From positions 88,250-152,249 of the forward strand of contig JBBAKX010000008.1 of assembly GCA_040403315.1 (NCBI GenBank): a stretch of DNA of 64,000 bases, read 5' to 3'. The notes under the pieces were generated by a model. That model made no database searches, had not been told where the DNA came from, and was given only the letters and a program-made list of their open reading frames with translations. Each line of letters starts with the position of its first letter. The stretch's first letter is position 1. This stretch comes from CAMCXT01 sp040403315. GTDB taxonomy: Bacteria; Bacteroidota; Bacteroidia; M30B66. The position numbers were made by a program, and so were the translations under genes. Shown piece after piece: positions 61,056-64,000 of this stretch.

Positions 61056-64000
61056 TTATTGCTTTATGTAACTCAGTTCCTTCATTCCATTGGCATTCTC
61101 AATTCTAATTAGATACAAGCCATTGGCTTCGCTGTTCAAATTGATTTGCAATGTTTCAATGTCAGATTGTACAACTTCATTTCTAACCAACTGTCCAATT
61201 GCGTTATACACTTGAATCACAGATTTTTGATTGATTCCGACAATCGTAAATTGACCGTTTCCTGGATTAGGATAAACAATAGGTTCCATTTCATTTACCA
61301 ATTCAATTGGTTCTGATCCATCTGGAACTTCTTGGCCCATTCTGCAGGATACTGCGCAAACTGCTAAACTGCGCGTGCTTGAGATTCCGCAACTGTTCGA
61401 AGCTTTAACGGTCACATTTCCATTGCTGGTTCCAAACTTTACAATAATAGAGGCTGTGCCTTGTCCGCTGGAGATTATTGCACCACTTGGAACTGTCCAT
61501 GTGTAAGTCTGCCCTTCAACCATTGGTGTAGTGTAAACCACGTTCTGCTGATTTCTGCAGAAAGTTGTAGGTCCAGAAATTGACGAAGGAGTTGAAGGCA
61601 AGCGACTTAAACTTAGGCTTGTAGCGGTTCCTGATCCACAAGAATTTACAGCTTTAGCAGTGATTGATCCACTACTGAAGTTTGAAGGGAAGCTTACAGT
61701 AATGTTGGTTCCATTGTTTGCAGTTATGCTGCAGCCTGTTGGAACTGTCCAAATGTAAGACGTTGCTCCAGCTACTGGCGAAACTGTATAATTGAAGATT
61801 CCTCCTCCGCACAAATTACTAGCAGGTCCAGAAATAGAAGCTGGAGTTGCCGGAGTATTTCGGCTTAGCGTAATAGATCTGGTTGAACTTTGTCCACAGC
61901 CATTTACCGCACGAACGCTCAGTGTACCACTATTGAATGAATTGCCAAAGCTTAAGGAGATTGTGTTTGTTCCCAAGCCTGAAACTATAGTCGTTCCAGA
62001 AGGCACAGACCACAAATATGAAGTCGCATTACTAACTGAGGCAACTGAGTAAACCACTACTTCTCCTGGGCAAGTTTTCGATGTTCCAGTAATACTAGCT
62101 GGAGTTGAAGGGGTTGAAACATTCAATGATAAATCTCTGGTTGAGCTGTTTCCACAAGTAGAATTCGCTCTCACTTTTAATATTCCACCGCTAAAGCTCG
62201 ATCCAACCAAAACCTGAATTGAGGTTGTTCCAGTTCCGCTCACTAAGGTAATGCCCGAAGGAATGGTCCAAGTATAAGATGAAGCATTCGCAACCGATGC
62301 AATAGAGTAGTTTACTTGCGTATTGGTGCCTCTAAATGCGCACAAGTTAGTAGGGCCTGAAATTGCCACAGGAGTTGTAGGAGCCGACTTCGTTACTGTG
62401 AGGCTTCTTTGAATCGAAGCTCCGCATCCGCCAACAGTTACGCCAACAGAACCACTATTGAATGTTGATGGGAATCTGAAGCTGATAGAGGCAGTTCCTT
62501 GACCAGTAATGTTGGTAGATCCCGATGGGATTGTCCAAACAAAACTGCTTGCATTGGATGCTTGAACGGTATAGGTCGCTATGGTTCCAGTTGTTCCTTG
62601 GTGCGGACAAGCATTGGTAGGACCAGCAATTGTTCCTGTAACGTTTACAGGTGGCGTAACAACCAAGTTCAATCTATAAGCTTGGCAGTTTAATGTGAAA
62701 TTATAAGTGCCAGTTAAACTGTAAACTTGATTGTTAATTGACCAAGTAAATGGATTGCAAGTTGTTACATTGATAATGATTGCAGGTGCCTGTGTTCCAG
62801 TTACAACCCAAGCGCATGTTGAATTATTGAACGTTACAGTCTGCCAACAAGCCAATCCTGTAGGTTGAACTGGCTGCGTTCCAGTTACATCCCAAATACA
62901 AGTTGAATCATTGAATGCTGCATTTTGCCAACAAGCCAATCCTGTAGGTAGAACTGGCTGCGTTCCAGTTACATCCCAAGAACAAGAAGTAGTGTTGAAG
63001 TTAGCCGATTCCCAACAAGCCAATTGAGTAGGTTGGACTGGTTGTGTTCCAGTTACATCCCAAGAACAAGTTGATGTGTTGAAGTTCGCATTCTGCCAAC
63101 AAGCCAATTGAGTAGGTTGAGCTGGTTGTGTTCCTCTTACATCCCAAGAACAAGAAGTAGTGTTGAATGCTGCATTTTGCCAACAAGCTAACCCTGTAGG
63201 TTGAGCTGGTTGTGTTCCGGTTACATCCCAAGTACAAGATGATGTGTTGAAGTTTGCATTCTGCCAACAAGCCAAACCTGAAGGTTGAGCTGGTTGTGTT
63301 CCAGTGATTACCCATCCACAGTTAACTGTGTCGAAAGATGCATTTTCCCAACAAGCCAATTGAGTAGGTTGAGCTGGTTGTGTTCCAGTTACATCCCAAG
63401 AACAAGAAGTAGTGTTGAATGCTGCATTTTGCCAACAAGCTAATCCTGTAGGCTGAGAAGGCTGCGTTCCAGTTACATCCCAAATACAAGTTGAATCATT
63501 GAATGCTGCACTCTGCCAACATGCCAATCCAGTAGGTTGCGCTGGTTGTGTTCCTGTTACATCCCAAGAACAAGTTGATGTGTTAAAATTCGCATTCTGC
63601 CAGCAAGCCAATCCTGTAGGTTGAGTTGGTTGCGTTCCAGTGATAACCCATCCGCAGTTAACTGTGTCGAAAGATGCATTTTCCCAACAAGCCAATTGAG
63701 TAGGTTGGACTGGTTGTGTTCCAGTTACATCCCAAGAACAAGTTGATGTGTTGAAGTTCGCATTCTGCCAACAAGCCAATTGAGTAGGTTGAGCTGGTTG
63801 TGTTCCAGTGATTACCCATCCACAGTTAACTGTGTCGAAAGATGCATTTTCCCAACAAGCCAATTGAGTAGGTTGAGCTGGTTGTGTTCCAGTTACATCC
63901 CAAGAACAAGAAGTAGTGTTGAATGCTGCATTTTGCCAACAAGCTAATCCTGTAGGCTGAGAAGGCTGCGTTCCAGTTACATCCCAAATACAAGTTGAAT
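61056..64000 (-). CDS. T9SS-secreted repeat protein, 5' end outside the window
   Basis: The frame is open from the stop at 61056 to the right edge (981 codons). An apparent start at 63863 is just a codon inside a repeat. From the N-terminal side there are at least 14 complete 28-residue repeats of the form LACWQNAxFN..xCxWDVTGTQP.QPT, each with two cysteines, then a short linker, five PKD/Ig-like domains of ~80 residues (PxxPxxISGPxxxC...YxWTVPSG) and a T9SS type A sorting domain (IVYPNPGNGQ). It is a surface adhesin-type protein; the cysteines probably form disulfides within or between repeats. The N-terminus and signal peptide are not in the window. Confidence 0.92.
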   Translation of the reverse strand, partial: STCIWDVTGTQPSQPTGLACWQNAAFNTTSCSWDVTGTQPAQPTQLACWENASFDTVNCGWVITGTQPAQPTQLACWQNANFNTSTCSWDVTGTQPVQPTQLACWENASFDTVNCGWVITGTQPTQPTGLACWQNANFNTSTCSWDVTGTQPAQPTGLACWQSAAFNDSTCIWDVTGTQPSQPTGLACWQNAAFNTTSCSWDVTGTQPAQPTQLACWENASFDTVNCGWVITGTQPAQPSGLACWQNANFNTSSCTWDVTGTQPAQPTGLACWQNAAFNTTSCSWDVRGTQPAQPTQLACWQNANFNTSTCSWDVTGTQPVQPTQLACWESANFNTTSCSWDVTGTQPVLPTGLACWQNAAFNDSTCIWDVTGTQPVQPTGLACWQTVTFNNSTCAWVVTGTQAPAIIINVTTCNPFTWSINNQVYSLTGTYNFTLNCQAYRLNLVVTPPVNVTGTIAGPTNACPHQGTTGTIATYTVQASNASSFVWTIPSGSTNITGQGTASISFRFPSTFNSGSVGVTVGGCGASIQRSLTVTKSAPTTPVAISGPTNLCAFRGTNTQVNYSIASVANASSYTWTIPSGITLVSGTGTTSIQVLVGSSFSGGILKVRANSTCGNSSTRDLSLNVSTPSTPASITGTSKTCPGEVVVYSVASVSNATSYLWSVPSGTTIVSGLGTNTISLSFGNSFNSGTLSVRAVNGCGQSSTRSITLSRNTPATPASISGPASNLCGGGIFNYTVSPVAGATSYIWTVPTGCSITANNGTNITVSFPSNFSSGSITAKAVNSCGSGTATSLSLSRLPSTPSSISGPTTFCRNQQNVVYTTPMVEGQTYTWTVPSGAIISSGQGTASIIVKFGTSNGNVTVKASNSCGISSTRSLAVCAVSCRMGQEVPDGSEPIELVNEMEPIVYPNPGNGQFTIVGINQKSVIQVYNAIGQLVRNEVVQSDIETLQINLNSEANGLYLIRIENANGMKELSYIKQ
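62790..64000 (-). repeat. 84-base tandem coding repeat array
   Basis: At least 14 complete in-frame copies of an 84-base unit, continuing past the right edge. Variants fall into classes (NAAFNTTSCSW, ENASFDTVNCGW, NANFNTSTCSW, AAFNDSTCIW) that recur in a higher-order order, indicating block duplication. Copies of one class are almost identical at the DNA level. Confidence 0.95.

Noticed and set aside
63001..63315. Alternative frames inside the 84-base repeats and the PKD adhesin (for example 47334-47786 and 48209-48667)
   Set aside because: They are out-of-frame readings of long repetitive genes; their regular sequence only mirrors the repeats.
61056..63863. The repeat protein as a complete 935-residue gene starting at 63863
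   Set aside because: That codon lies inside a repeat and the frame stays open to the window edge, so the true start is outside.

Overview
The window comes from a member of the Bacteroidota, most likely a flavobacteria-like lineage. It is AT-rich. Many secreted proteins end in a type IX secretion (T9SS) sorting domain with the PNP motif, promoters repeatedly match the Bacteroidota pattern TTTG-N19..21-TAnnTTTG, and typical marker genes are present (BshA for bacillithiol, a DUF5686 protein, a fused DAHP synthase/chorismate mutase, and a gliding-type C-terminal domain). There is no rRNA, transposase, integrase or CRISPR array. Both window edges cut through a gene.

Layout. 1-2771 (-): subtilisin-like T9SS protease, 3' end outside the window. 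2893-3678 (+): XRE/S24 regulator. 3734-10322 (-): secreted lamin-tail protein, TonB-dependent receptor, lipocalin-like lipoprotein and secreted endonuclease I, possibly a locus for using extracellular DNA. 10523-16045 (+): deoxyhypusine-synthase-like enzyme, DAHP synthase/chorismate mutase, and two amino-acid transporters. 16344-26439 (+): five tandem paralogous T9SS surface proteins, each in its own transcription unit with a terminator and, mostly, a recognisable promoter. 26576-28294 (-): lone receiver-domain protein and MscS channel. 28388-32714 (+, with yciH on -): malate dehydrogenase, retropepsin-like protease, BshA, transaldolase and a YciO/Sua5-type protein. 32753-43909 (-): DUF5686 and DUF427 proteins, DEAD-box helicase, a conserved unknown protein, a secreted GH13 amylase, tRNA-Lys and an acetyltransferase-like protein. 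43943-52443 (+): short-chain dehydrogenase and a 2420-residue PKD-repeat adhesin with a gliding-type C-terminal domain. 52529-53563 (-): thioredoxin and a rhodanese-thioredoxin lipoprotein. 53715-54362 (+): YiiX-like hydrolase. 54560-56789 (-): tRNA-Cys, a CWC zinc-ribbon-like protein, FolB and GltX. 57079-58062 (+): GNAT and VOC proteins. 58218-60868 (-): a PycTM-like membrane protein downstream of a TPR/class III adenylyl cyclase. 61056 to the right edge (-): a T9SS protein with an 84-base tandem repeat array, 5' end outside the window.

The most unusual parts are the cyclase/PycTM pair, which looks like a Pycsar-type arrangement but has adenine-type substrate residues; the five-gene paralog array; the near-identical repeat array at the right edge; palindromic REP-like elements at two places; a 16-base palindrome formed by two back-to-back -7 boxes; and a terminator-like hairpin placed just before the TonB receptor start.
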